Shown here: positions 8,818 through 15,308 of the stretch, piece by piece
Numbering within the stretch: position 1 is the stretch's first letter
Layout of the letters: each line of letters opens with the position of its first letter
Origin: Bacteroidales bacterium
GTDB lineage: Bacteria; Bacteroidota; Bacteroidia; Bacteroidales; JAIOZK01
Assembly: GCA_021740625.1 (NCBI GenBank)
Contig: JAIOZK010000004.1
Coordinates: 36,316 to 100,315, forward strand
Length of the DNA: 64,000 nucleotides
Reading direction: 5' to 3'
Notes under the pieces: generated by a model
Seen by the model: only the letters and a program-made list of their open reading frames with translations
What the model was told of the DNA's origin: nothing
Databases searched by the model: none
Made by a program: the position numbers and the translations under genes

Positions 8818-8902
8818 CGACATGGGCGACAGAGGCGATGAGGGCGATAAAGGCGATTAAGGCGAAAGGGCGACAGGGCGACAGGGCGACAGGGCGACAG
8901 GG
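8818..8902. repeat. GGGCGACA short tandem repeat after polA
   Basis: Directly after the polA stop the sequence runs as degenerate 9-bp units (GGGCGATGA, GGCGATAAA, GGGCGACA), ending in four or five near-identical GGGCGACA copies at about 8868-8900. No coding or terminator signal is apparent in it. Copy number may vary between strains. Confidence 0.75.
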
Positions 8903-9074
8903 AGTATCTTAGGTCTTTTTTTCATTATAGTTGTGATAAGCCTTTGTGATTGGTAGTGTTTTTAGTGCCTTTGTGGCTATTTCTTGCCAAGAAGCCACGA
9001 AGACCACAAAGAAAACACAAAGAGCTTTTAGACCCTTTTTGCTGCTCATGTGGTTCTTAGGCCATTTACTGAAA

Positions 9075-9342
9075 TGAGGTTAGCACCCGTATTTATCCGG
9101 GTGTTTGGATGCATGTTGCTTTTAAATAAAAGAGGCTGTCCAAAAAGTGCGATATTTCGTCAGGCTGAGTGCCTTGCCTGCCGGTTAGGCAGGAAGTCGA
9201 AGCCTAAAGATCGTTGATTATCAGTGCATCTCGACTTCGCTCGATGTGACCCAGATAACTGTTTGGTAATTTTTGGACTGCCTCTTCCATGATATATTCT
9301 TTCTTTTACCTTACACCCCGATAAATCGGGGTGCTAATCTCA
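9075..9342. repeat. Facing hairpin pair (TTAGCACCC...) around the MITE-like element
   Basis: The left copy at 9075-9106 contains TTAGCACCC and an ACCCG/CGGGT stem. The right copy at 9310-9342 is its inverted counterpart, with the perfect stem CACCCCGAT/ATCGGGGTG. Read on opposite strands, the two share TGAG-TTAGCACCC, an ATTTATC loop region and GGGTGT. They enclose the 155-bp MITE-like element. Confidence 0.65.
9131..9285. mobile_element. MITE-like element, 155 bp
   Basis: Terminal inverted repeats AGAGGCTGTCCAAAAA (9131-9146) and its complement at 9270-9285 match at 15 of 16 positions and resemble ends of several bacterial IS elements. The interior has no gene. It carries a palindromic GTCAGGCTGAG...CTCGATGTGAC unit (9157-9250) of the same family as 26008-26080 and 44038-44084, plus a CCTGCCGGTTAGGCAGG hairpin. 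No clear target-site duplication is seen, so mobility is inferred from the ends only. Confidence 0.55.
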
Positions 9343-9709
9343 TGGATTTTGCCTGTTGATTTGGAATTTGAAATCTGAACCCCCTGCCATGCGGCTGCCT
9401 GTTGAGATTGCAACTCCTGTGTGCTGGAAATAAAGGATTTAATGCATGGGTATATGGAATTTTGTTTTATATTTGGAAAGACAAGGTACATCCGCATGAT
9501 TCACTCTACTGCCATATACCATAACGAGCTTACTGTTAGAAAGGATAAAAAATGAGATGTAAAAAGTTGTATATAATTTCTCGGGTGGGGTAAATATGTT
9601 GATGAAAGTTGATTATATAAAGTTAACATGCATATTGGGGAAGGCCACAGGGATAATAACACAACTAGAAAATTATGTATCTTTATTTCAAAAATAAGAG
9701 GATTTGAGG

Positions 9710-9892
9710 ATGATAACGAAAACTAAATTAAAGTAACAAATCGAAAACTTACCAGAAGAGTTTTCAATTGATGAACTCATTGACAGATTACTTTTGATTG
9801 AAAAAGTTGAAATTGGAATTGAACAATCCAAAAATCAAGAAATTATCTCTGATGCTGAAATGAATAATGAAATCAAAAAATGGTTCGAATAA
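9710..9892 (+). pseudogene. Antitoxin of a type II toxin-antitoxin pair, nonsense-interrupted
   Basis: From ATG 9710 the frame reads MITKTKLK, TAA (9734-9736), then QIENLPEEFSIDELIDRLLL, IEKVEIGIEQSKNQEIISD and AEMNNEIKKWFE before TAA at 9890-9892. The body has the composition and helical pattern of small antitoxins that precede RelE/ParE toxins, including the final IKKW. Without the early stop it would be 60 residues. The remnant of a matching toxin starts at 9880 with a 13-bp overlap, which supports the call. A downstream start after the stop cannot be excluded but would remove the usual N-terminus. Confidence 0.55.
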
Positions 9893-9966
9893 ACTGGACA
9901 ATTCAGGCAAGAGATGATTTGAAAAACAGCAACTTGTTTTTTGTATCTTTGAGTTATGAAAGTTAA
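9880..9966 (+). pseudogene. Truncated RelE/ParE-like toxin remnant
   Basis: ATG at 9880 begins MVRINWTIQARDDLKN, matching the start of RelE/ParE-superfamily toxins (a first strand followed by a helix with A-x-x-DL). After about 16 codons the similarity stops, the frame continues with an unrelated SNLFFVSLSYES and ends at 9966. The next gene (9956) starts inside this tail, so a deletion or insertion junction probably lies near 9928. The remnant would have no toxin active site. Confidence 0.5.
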
Positions 9967-10273
9967 AACCAGAAATATAAGCCAGCAAATTAAGAGTTAT
10001 GTAAATTCTATTGATCCGAATGCTCAAATAATCCTTTATGGATCCAGAGCCAGAGGAGATGAAAGAATTGATTCTGACTGGGATATTTTGATATTAACAG
10101 ATTACCAAGTCGATTTAGAAAGGGAAAGAAAATTTAGGAATAAAATTTATAACCTTGAACTTGAAACCGGAGAAGCATTTTCTGTTTTTGTGTATTCAAA
10201 ATCAGATTGGCAACAAAAACAAAGAATTAGTCCTTTCTATCACAATGTCATTCAAGAAGGAGTTCGCATATGA
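9956..10273 (+). CDS. MNT-type nucleotidyltransferase (MntA-like antitoxin of a HEPN/MNT pair)
   Basis: A 105-residue minimal nucleotidyltransferase. The active-site motif is present as GSRARGDERIDSDWDIL (about residues 29-45), i.e. GSxAxG followed by DxD. In MntA/HepT systems this protein AMPylates and thereby neutralises the HEPN toxin. The stop overlaps the ATG of the HEPN gene (10270) by 4 bp, as in working pairs, but that HEPN gene is frameshifted. The antitoxin is therefore intact and probably orphaned. Confidence 0.8.
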   Translation: MKVKTRNISQQIKSYVNSIDPNAQIILYGSRARGDERIDSDWDILILTDYQVDLERERKFRNKIYNLELETGEAFSVFVYSKSDWQQKQRISPFYHNVIQEGVRI

Positions 10274-10671
10274 ATACGGAAGAAAAACGCGAATATGCTA
10301 AATACAGAATCGATTCAGCTTTTCAAACTTATGAAGCGGCAAAAGTACTTTCAGAGAATGGTTTCTGGAATTCAGCTGTAAATACACTATACTATTCTCT
10401 TTTTATGCAGTAAATGCTCTACTTGTTTTAAACGACATACAAACGAAATCTCATTCTTCTACAAAAAGTCAATTCTCCCTACCTACACTTTATAAAAACA
10501 GAAAAACTTGATAAGAAATATGGTCGGCTATTTTCAGAATTGTTTGATTGGAGGCATAAAGGAGATTATGAAAACATTTTCGACTATAATCAAGAATCAG
10601 TTAAGCCACTTTTTGATCCGGTTTACGAAATGTTAGAGCGAATTCAAAAAGAAATAAAAAACGCACTGTAA
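10270..10671 (+). pseudogene. HEPN-domain toxin gene, two frameshifts
   Basis: Three frames together give one HEPN protein: a start of MNTEEKREYAKYRIDSAFQT and on to NSAVNTLYYS; then FYAVNALLVLNDIQTKSHSS; then HFIKTEKLDKKYGRLFSELF, DWRHKGDYENIFDY and a C-terminal helix ending EIQKEIKNAL-like. The first shift fits loss of one T in the run at 10400-10404 and leads to TAA at 10411. The second fits a 4-bp tandem duplication, CCTA CCTA at 10478-10485. The domain type is the C-terminal HEPN seen with nucleotidyltransferases. As read, only about 47 residues would be made from the first start. Confidence 0.78.
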
Positions 10672-10675
10672 TACA

Positions 10676-10789
10676 CACGGTAAATGCCATTTGGCAAGGT
10701 ATGCAAGGCGACCATTGGTTTTGTATAACCAGATTTGTTGCAGATAAAAAGGATGAAATTTCTAAAAATGCCAAACGGCACTTACCGTG
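10676..10789. repeat. 114-bp inverted-repeat element A
   Basis: The arms at 10676-10696 (CACGGTAAATGCCATTTGGC + A) and 10769-10789 are reverse complements at 19 of 21 positions. The 72-bp centre has no gene. It starts 4 bp after the dead HEPN gene and precedes the intact MNT/HEPN module. A MITE, a recombination site or a transcription-stopping structure are all possible. Confidence 0.65.
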
Positions 10790-10856
10790 GGAACCTTGGA
10801 GGCAATTTTAAAAAACTCGAACTCCTATTTTAAAGATTCGTATATTTGTTAATAAC

Positions 10857-11153
10857 ATGACATCTAAAGAGTACATTTTATCGCTACTAAAAACAAAAAA
10901 GCCAGAATTGTCAAAATTTGGCATTCGGGATATTGGACTTTTCGGATCATATTTGCGAAACGAACAATCCGATCACAGCGATATTGATATTTTAGTAGAT
11001 TTTGAACCTGATAAGGAAAATTATGATAATCTCATGAATCTTTATGATTACTTGGAAAAAATTTTTAAAAATGAAAAAGTTGAGATTGTCACAAAAAATG
11101 GATTAAGTCCTTATATTGGTCCCAAGATCTTAAGCGAAGTGTTTTATGTATAA
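10857..11153 (+). CDS. MNT-type nucleotidyltransferase (MntA-like antitoxin)
   Basis: A 98-residue minimal nucleotidyltransferase with the motif GLFGSYLRNEQSDHSDIDIL (GS...DxD, about residues 28-47). The C-terminal half, VEIVTKNGLSPYIGPKIL, is the common end of the family-9 MNT proteins. It overlaps the following DUF86 HEPN gene by 8 bp, so the two are translationally coupled. By analogy with MntA/HepT it would AMPylate a tyrosine of the partner toxin. It differs strongly from the MNT protein at 9956, so the two modules are not recent duplicates. Confidence 0.85.
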   Translation: MTSKEYILSLLKTKKPELSKFGIRDIGLFGSYLRNEQSDHSDIDILVDFEPDKENYDNLMNLYDYLEKIFKNEKVEIVTKNGLSPYIGPKILSEVFYV

Positions 11154-11487
11154 AGATCCCATTGAATATTTAAAGCACATACGTGACGAATGCGAATATA
11201 TCCTTTCAGCTATTGATGCCAGCATGTCAAAAGAGGATTTTATCAGAGATGAGACTCTAAAAAGGGCTGTTATCAGAAGCCTGGAAATAATTGGAGAAGC
11301 GTCAAAAAAAATACCAGCCGAATTTAAATTAAAATGGGATACAATCCAATGGAAAAATATGGCTGGTATGAGAGATCGGTTGATTCATGATTACATGGGC
11401 GTTAATTATTCAATTGTCTGGGATGTTATTAAAAACAAAATACCAGAACTACACCTGCAAATAATCGAAGTATTAAACAAAGAATAA
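11146..11487 (+). CDS. HepT-like HEPN toxin (DUF86)
   Basis: A 113-residue DUF86 HEPN protein. The catalytic RNase motif R-x4-H is intact in GMRDRLIHDYMGV (about residues 75-87), including the tyrosine two residues after the histidine (H-x-Y) that MntA AMPylates in studied systems. The N-terminal RDETLKRAVIRSLEIIGEAS is the usual helix of the dimer core. It shares an 8-bp overlap with its MNT partner. This is the only complete toxin-antitoxin pair in the window. HEPN/MNT pairs act in plasmid maintenance or phage defence; which applies here is unknown. Confidence 0.87.
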   Translation: MYKDPIEYLKHIRDECEYILSAIDASMSKEDFIRDETLKRAVIRSLEIIGEASKKIPAEFKLKWDTIQWKNMAGMRDRLIHDYMGVNYSIVWDVIKNKIPELHLQIIEVLNKE

Positions 11488-11694
11488 AAAACTACCGCCA
11501 AACAAAATAAATTTCCAATTTTTCCCATCCCCCCTGCGACATTCTCCCCCCAAAAGGTATTAACAAAAAAACCAAACAAAATCTCTTCACCCGCAAGGGA
11601 CGCTCAAGCATGATTATAAACCGTATATTTGTTTAACGAAAAAGAGAAAACAAGAAGAAGAAAGATTTAAAGACATAGCGTAGGTTTTTATTCT

Positions 11695-11807
11695 GGTATC
11701 GGAAAACCGCCAATAATTTTCACACCAGGAATGATAAGCCAATACGCTCACGTATAGCGTGGGCTTGCTTATTTGGTGTGAGGGCGCTTGGCGGTGCCTC
11801 CGATACC
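11695..11807. repeat. 113-bp multi-stem inverted-repeat element B
   Basis: The outer arms GGTATCGGAAAACCGCCAA (11695-11713) and TTGGCGGTGCCTCCGATACC (11788-11807) pair with one bulge and one mismatch. Inside, TCACACCA pairs with TGGTGTGA, GATAAGCC with GGCTTGCTTAT-like sequence, and ACGCT with AGCGT at the apex. The whole element can fold as one long interrupted hairpin. Together with element A (10676-10789) it brackets the intact MNT/HEPN module. From 11488 to 11694 there is no gene. Confidence 0.68.
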
Positions 11808-11900
11808 GGTAAGTTAAGTTCACGCTTCTTTTTTGCACACAATCCTCCCCTGGCATTCAGCAACACAGGAAGCCATTGTTTCACCGGAAAAATCGAATCC

Positions 11901-12314
11901 ATGAAATCTTACAAGAACGGGCGCCCCGCCCGTATGCCCGAGGAATATACCGTGTTGCTGCTGGATGCAGACAAGCACAGCAGGATGCTGCATGCCTGGT
12001 ATTTCAAAAAACTGCCGGTCCGGCTCATTGCCGTCAGAAGTCCTTTCGGCCTGCTGCGGCATCTGCTCAGCCGGCCAACCGACCTGGTCATCCTGGAGAT
12101 CCACATGAAAGGAAAGAACTATTATTCCCTCATTTCGGCCATCAAGCGCCTGCCCGCAAAAATACCTGTTATTGTGCAAAGCACACAGGGTTTGGAAGAG
12201 AACAAACAGCAATGCTTCGCCCGCGGCTGCGATGTGTATTTTGTAAAACCCTTGCCCTGGGAAGCATACCGCGCCAAAGTAATGGAGTTGCTGGGCGAGA
12301 GCGAAAGTGTTTAA
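11901..12314 (+). CDS. Degenerate response-regulator receiver-domain protein
   Basis: A 137-residue protein that fits a lone CheY-like receiver: the acidic pair in VLLLDADKHSRML, the beta-3 strand DLVILEIHMKG, the Ser/Thr strand IPVIVQSTQG, and the lysine in YFVKPLPW. The phospho-acceptor position normally occupied by Asp (LLDIxMPG) is Glu here, and the MP is MK. Phosphorylation by the standard route would be lost or altered, and Glu can mimic a phosphorylated state. The start is taken at 11901 because the longer frame from 11778 runs into the inverted repeat. No output domain or partner kinase is adjacent. Confidence 0.65.
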   Translation: MKSYKNGRPARMPEEYTVLLLDADKHSRMLHAWYFKKLPVRLIAVRSPFGLLRHLLSRPTDLVILEIHMKGKNYYSLISAIKRLPAKIPVIVQSTQGLEENKQQCFARGCDVYFVKPLPWEAYRAKVMELLGESESV

Positions 12315-12323
12315 GCGGCTCTT

Positions 12324-12466
12324 CATTGGATATTGGACATTCATCATTGATTAATTAAATATCCCATAATCAACATACAATAATCAACCTGACTTCCGTC
12401 TGGCAAGTTATCCAATTGATGGGCGCTCCACTGGATGCTATATGGATCTCAGACTCTGGATAAGCC
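12324..12466. repeat. Dispersed ~140-bp repeat, copy 1
   Basis: It shares with 18830-18965 an ordered set of blocks: CATTGGATATTGGACATT, ATCATTGAT, CAATAATCAA, CAACTGATGGGCGC-like, ATGGATC and GACTCTGG. The first half is rich in ATTGAT/ATCAAT inverted motifs. No gene is seen in it. It lies between the receiver-like gene and hcp. Confidence 0.7.
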
Positions 12467-12526
12467 TGCCCACTTTGACTTTTTGGTGATTTTGGGTCAA
12501 ACCAAAAGCACATTAATAATTGACCC

Positions 12527-12558
12527 GTGAAAGTTTCACTTTGAGTGAAGCCTTCACT
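12527..12558. other. Two adjacent short palindromes 3' of hcp
   Basis: GTGAAAGTTTCAC (12527-12539) and AGTGAAGCCTTCACT (12544-12558) are both perfect around one central base and share GTGAA/TTCAC. They lie 10 bp beyond the hcp stop codon on the minus strand. There is no clear T tract, so a terminator role is only possible; a binding site is the alternative. Confidence 0.4.
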
Positions 12559-12567
12559 TGATGTAAC

Positions 12568-14199
12568 TCAGACCCCAGCCATCTTAGGCATAAACAACTT
12601 CATATCCTCATCTACACTGCCGATGCCTGAGATCCCGAATGTATCCACCAGGATCTTAGCAACATTGGGTGAGAGAAATGCAGGCAGACTGGGTCCCAGG
12701 TGGATGTTCTTCACACCCAGGTGCAGCAGGGCCAGCAACACGGTTACGGCTTTCTGCTCGTACCAGGCAATGTTGTAGGCGATCGGAAGCTCGTTGATGT
12801 CGTTCATTTCGAAGACTTCCTTCAGCTTGAGTGCAATCACTGCCAGTGAGTAAGAGTCGTTGCACTGCCCGGCATCAAGTACGCGGGGAATGCCATTGAT
12901 GTCGCCAAGCGGGAGTTTGTTGTAGCGGTACTTGGCACAACCGGCGGTGAGGATCACGGTATCCTGCGGAAGCTTTTCGGCAAATTCGGTATAATAATCA
13001 CGGCTTTTCATGCGGCCGTCGCAACCGGCCATCACAAAGAATTTCCTGATGACACCGCTTTTTACGGCATCTACTATCTTATCCGCCAGTTGCATCACCT
13101 GATTGTGGGCAAAACCACCGATGATCTTACCCTTCTCAATTTCCATTGGAGCCGGACATTTTTTTGCCTGTTCGATGATCTCCGAAAACTCTTTCTTTCT
13201 GTTTTCATCCGCATGGATGTGTTTAACATCTTTAAAACCTACCACGCCGGTGGTGTAAATCCTGTCTTTGTAAGCAGGTTTGGGAGGCGTAAGGCAATTG
13301 GTGGTCATGAGTATGGGACCGTTGAAAGAGGCAAACTCCTTATACTGTTTCCACCAGGCATTGCCGTAATTGCCCACGAAATGTTCGTATTTCTTGAAAG
13401 CCGGGTAATAATTGGCCGGCAACATTTCGCTGTGGGTATACACATCCACGCCTGTGCCTTCGGTTTGTTTCAGCAGTGCTTCCATGTCTTTTAGGTCATG
13501 CCCGCTGATGAGGATGCCCGGATTGTTCCTGACGCCAATATTCACTTCGGTCATTTCGGGATTGCCATAGGATTGGGTATTTGCCTTATCGAGCAGGGCC
13601 ATCACATCCACGGCGTATTTTCCGCATTCCAGGACAAGCCCTGTGAGTTCTTCGGCACCCAGGGAATCATCAAGCGTTGCTGCCAGAGCTTTACGCATAA
13701 AGGCAAAAACTTTTTCATCTTCATATCCCAGTTGAATGGCATGATGTGCATAGGCGGCCATGCCTTTCACGCCATAGGTCAGCAATTCACGCAAAGAGCG
13801 AATGTCTTCATTTTCGGTCGACAAAACGCCAACCACCATGGATTTGGTTTCCAGTTCGATCATAGAATGTCCCATCCAGGTAGCTGCATCGGGCAAATCC
13901 TTCAAATTGTTTTTCAATTTGATGGCTTCCCGCAGTTCCAGCCCTTCCCGGATCCTGGCGGCAATATCTTCCTTATCGAAATTGGCATTGGTAATGGTGG
14001 TGAACAGGGCTTCGGTGATAAAGTGATTTACTTTTTCATCATTGATCTCAGCCTTTTCAGCACATACTGCCATTCCTTTTGTGAGGTAGATCAGCAGGTC
14101 CTGGATTCCGGCTACATCTTCTTTCTTCCCGCAAACGCCCGCCAGTGTACATCCCGTACCTTTCGCGGCTTCCTGGCATTGATAGCAAAACATACTCAT
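12568..14199 (-). CDS. hcp: Hybrid cluster protein (hydroxylamine reductase / NO-detoxifying)
   Basis: A 543-residue Hcp. The N-terminal cysteines [20 protein letters not shown] (Cys5, 8, 17, 23) form a CX2CX8CX5C pattern typical of the shorter-spaced class I-type [4Fe-4S] ligands. The hybrid-cluster region shows [36 protein letters not shown] and DAGQCNDSY. Hcp reduces hydroxylamine in vitro and removes nitric oxide in cells under anaerobic nitrosative stress. It is divergent from a Crp/Fnr regulator with a 213-bp shared intergenic region holding an FNR-like palindrome, an arrangement typical of HcpR/NnrR-type control. No hcr reductase is adjacent. Confidence 0.95.
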   Translation of the reverse strand: MSMFCYQCQEAAKGTGCTLAGVCGKKEDVAGIQDLLIYLTKGMAVCAEKAEINDEKVNHFITEALFTTITNANFDKEDIAARIREGLELREAIKLKNNLKDLPDAATWMGHSMIELETKSMVVGVLSTENEDIRSLRELLTYGVKGMAAYAHHAIQLGYEDEKVFAFMRKALAATLDDSLGAEELTGLVLECGKYAVDVMALLDKANTQSYGNPEMTEVNIGVRNNPGILISGHDLKDMEALLKQTEGTGVDVYTHSEMLPANYYPAFKKYEHFVGNYGNAWWKQYKEFASFNGPILMTTNCLTPPKPAYKDRIYTTGVVGFKDVKHIHADENRKKEFSEIIEQAKKCPAPMEIEKGKIIGGFAHNQVMQLADKIVDAVKSGVIRKFFVMAGCDGRMKSRDYYTEFAEKLPQDTVILTAGCAKYRYNKLPLGDINGIPRVLDAGQCNDSYSLAVIALKLKEVFEMNDINELPIAYNIAWYEQKAVTVLLALLHLGVKNIHLGPSLPAFLSPNVAKILVDTFGISGIGSVDEDMKLFMPKMAGV

Positions 14200-14260
14200 A
14201 TCTTTTTTGTTTTATTGGTTTATAAATTTGCTACAAATTTCAGCATTGCAGGGCAGGAAT

Positions 14261-14304
14261 TTCGTAACATATCTTACAAAATGGTACTTATTTACTTATT
14301 TTTG
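14261..14304 (+). promoter_or_regulatory. FNR-like palindrome plus TAnnTTTG -7 box upstream of the Crp/Fnr gene
   Basis: TTCGTAA (14261-14267), CATATC spacer, TTACAAA (14274-14280) is an inverted repeat with one mismatch, of the size bound by Crp/Fnr dimers. A Bacteroidetes-type -7 box TATTTTTG lies at 14297-14304. If it is used, the palindrome centre falls near -40, the class II activator position. This would allow autoregulation and, on the other strand, control of hcp. A second box, TAAATTTG, lies at 14223-14230. Binding is inferred. Confidence 0.5.
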
Positions 14305-14335
14305 CAATCAAAGACTGAATCAAGAGTATTTTTAT

Positions 14336-14386
14336 GCCACGAAGACACAATTCCAGCATCTGTCGGGATACAAAGAAAACACAAAG
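14336..14386. repeat. Interrupted GCCACGAAGACAC...AAAGAAAACACAAAG repeat
   Basis: The same words as the repeat at 8994-9022 (GCCACGAAGAC, ACAAAGAAAACACAAAG), but split by about 20 bp of other sequence. It lies in the 5' region of the Crp/Fnr gene, so it may be transcribed as leader. Confidence 0.5.
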
Positions 14387-14412
14387 ATTGAATATCAGAT
14401 TTCTTTATCAGT

Positions 14413-15087
14413 ATGAAGGAAGCACTATACGAATCGGGACTATTCCATGGCATCAAAGCGGACAAGGTGGATGAAATATTGCAAACGATCCATCATCAAT
14501 ACAAATCTTTTCAAAAAGATGAGTATTTGTATTACAGCGGCGAAAGCTGTGAGGATATGAATTTGCTGGTTGAAGGCAGTGTGCGTGGCGAGATTGTCGA
14601 TTTCCGCGGCAAGGTGGTAAAGGTGGAAGATATTTTTACACCGGATGTTTTTGCGCCTGCCTTTTTGTTTGCCACAGAAAACAACCTACAGGTGGATATC
14701 ATCGCCAATACAAAGGTCAGGGTTTTGCGCATTTCGAAAAGGGAAATGATCGAATTGCTGAACCGGCATCCCCGCATCATGGAAAATTATTTGCGCATCA
14801 TTTCCGATCGTTTTGTGATCATCACCCAAAAGATGAAGTTCCTCTCCCTGAAAACCATGAGGGGAAAAATCGCCCATTATCTCTTGATGCGAGAAAAGCG
14901 CAAACAACAAAACAAGCAGATCAGAAAGCACAAAACCCAGGAACAACTGGCCGAGTATTTTGGTGTAACCCGTCCCTCTCTGACAAGGGAGTTGAAAATT
15001 ATGGAAAAGGAAGGGCTTATATATTTGCAGGACAAAGAGATTAAGATTCTGGATAAAGCCAGGCTATTGGATTTGATGCGCCGGTGA
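14413..15087 (+). CDS. Crp/Fnr-family transcriptional regulator (HcpR/NnrR-like by context)
   Basis: A 224-residue protein. The cyclic-nucleotide-binding-type beta-barrel covers about 20-130, the long dimer helix about 135-170, and the C-terminal winged helix contains KTQEQLAEYFGVTRPSLTRE (about 171-190), the recognition helix of Crp/Fnr proteins. There is no N-terminal Cys cluster like that of FNR, so it does not bind an Fe-S cluster in that way. Divergence from hcp suggests it senses nitrosative stress and controls hcp. The effector is unknown. Confidence 0.85.
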   Translation: MKEALYESGLFHGIKADKVDEILQTIHHQYKSFQKDEYLYYSGESCEDMNLLVEGSVRGEIVDFRGKVVKVEDIFTPDVFAPAFLFATENNLQVDIIANTKVRVLRISKREMIELLNRHPRIMENYLRIISDRFVIITQKMKFLSLKTMRGKIAHYLLMREKRKQQNKQIRKHKTQEQLAEYFGVTRPSLTRELKIMEKEGLIYLQDKEIKILDKARLLDLMRR

Positions 15088-15308
15088 TGGGGTGCTAAGA
15101 TACTCTTTGGTGGAATTTGGAAATTGATCATAAATCCCTGGGCATTTATTTTCACGCAAAGACGCAAAGAAAAGAATTATAAAGAGTACACCTTTGCGTA
15201 TGCTGTGTCTAAACCTGAAAAAAATATTTGGGTGAAAGGTTTTGAATAGTGAAGGGTTTTCAATTACATACGCCTTTCAACTCAGTCCGCACCCAACATC
15301 CAACAAGT

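Larger units (their letters stand above)
8903..9709. other. Gene-free stretch made of dispersed repeats
   Basis: I see no credible gene here. The contents are a copy of a GCCACGAAGACCACAAAG-type repeat (8994-9022, partly echoed at 14336-14386), a pair of facing hairpins (9075-9106 and 9310-9342), a MITE-like element (9131-9285), and AT-rich sequence from about 9520 to 9709 that may hold the promoter of the broken antitoxin at 9710. A 63-codon minus-strand frame at 9306-9497 overlaps the right hairpin and looks like chance. Confidence 0.6.

Noticed and set aside
9306..9497. 63-codon minus-strand frame
   Set aside because: It overlaps a hairpin repeat, has no start signal and its protein has no recognisable pattern.
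10391..10413. Programmed -1 frameshift in the HEPN gene at the T run
   Set aside because: Slippage here would restore the next segment, but a second independent frameshift (CCTA duplication) still breaks the gene, so decay or error is simpler.
11695..11830. Integron attC site (a GTTAAGT match to GTTRRRY follows element B)
   Set aside because: The complementary RYYYAAC site is missing on the other side, element A lacks the motif altogether, and no integrase is visible. A 7-base degenerate match is expected by chance.
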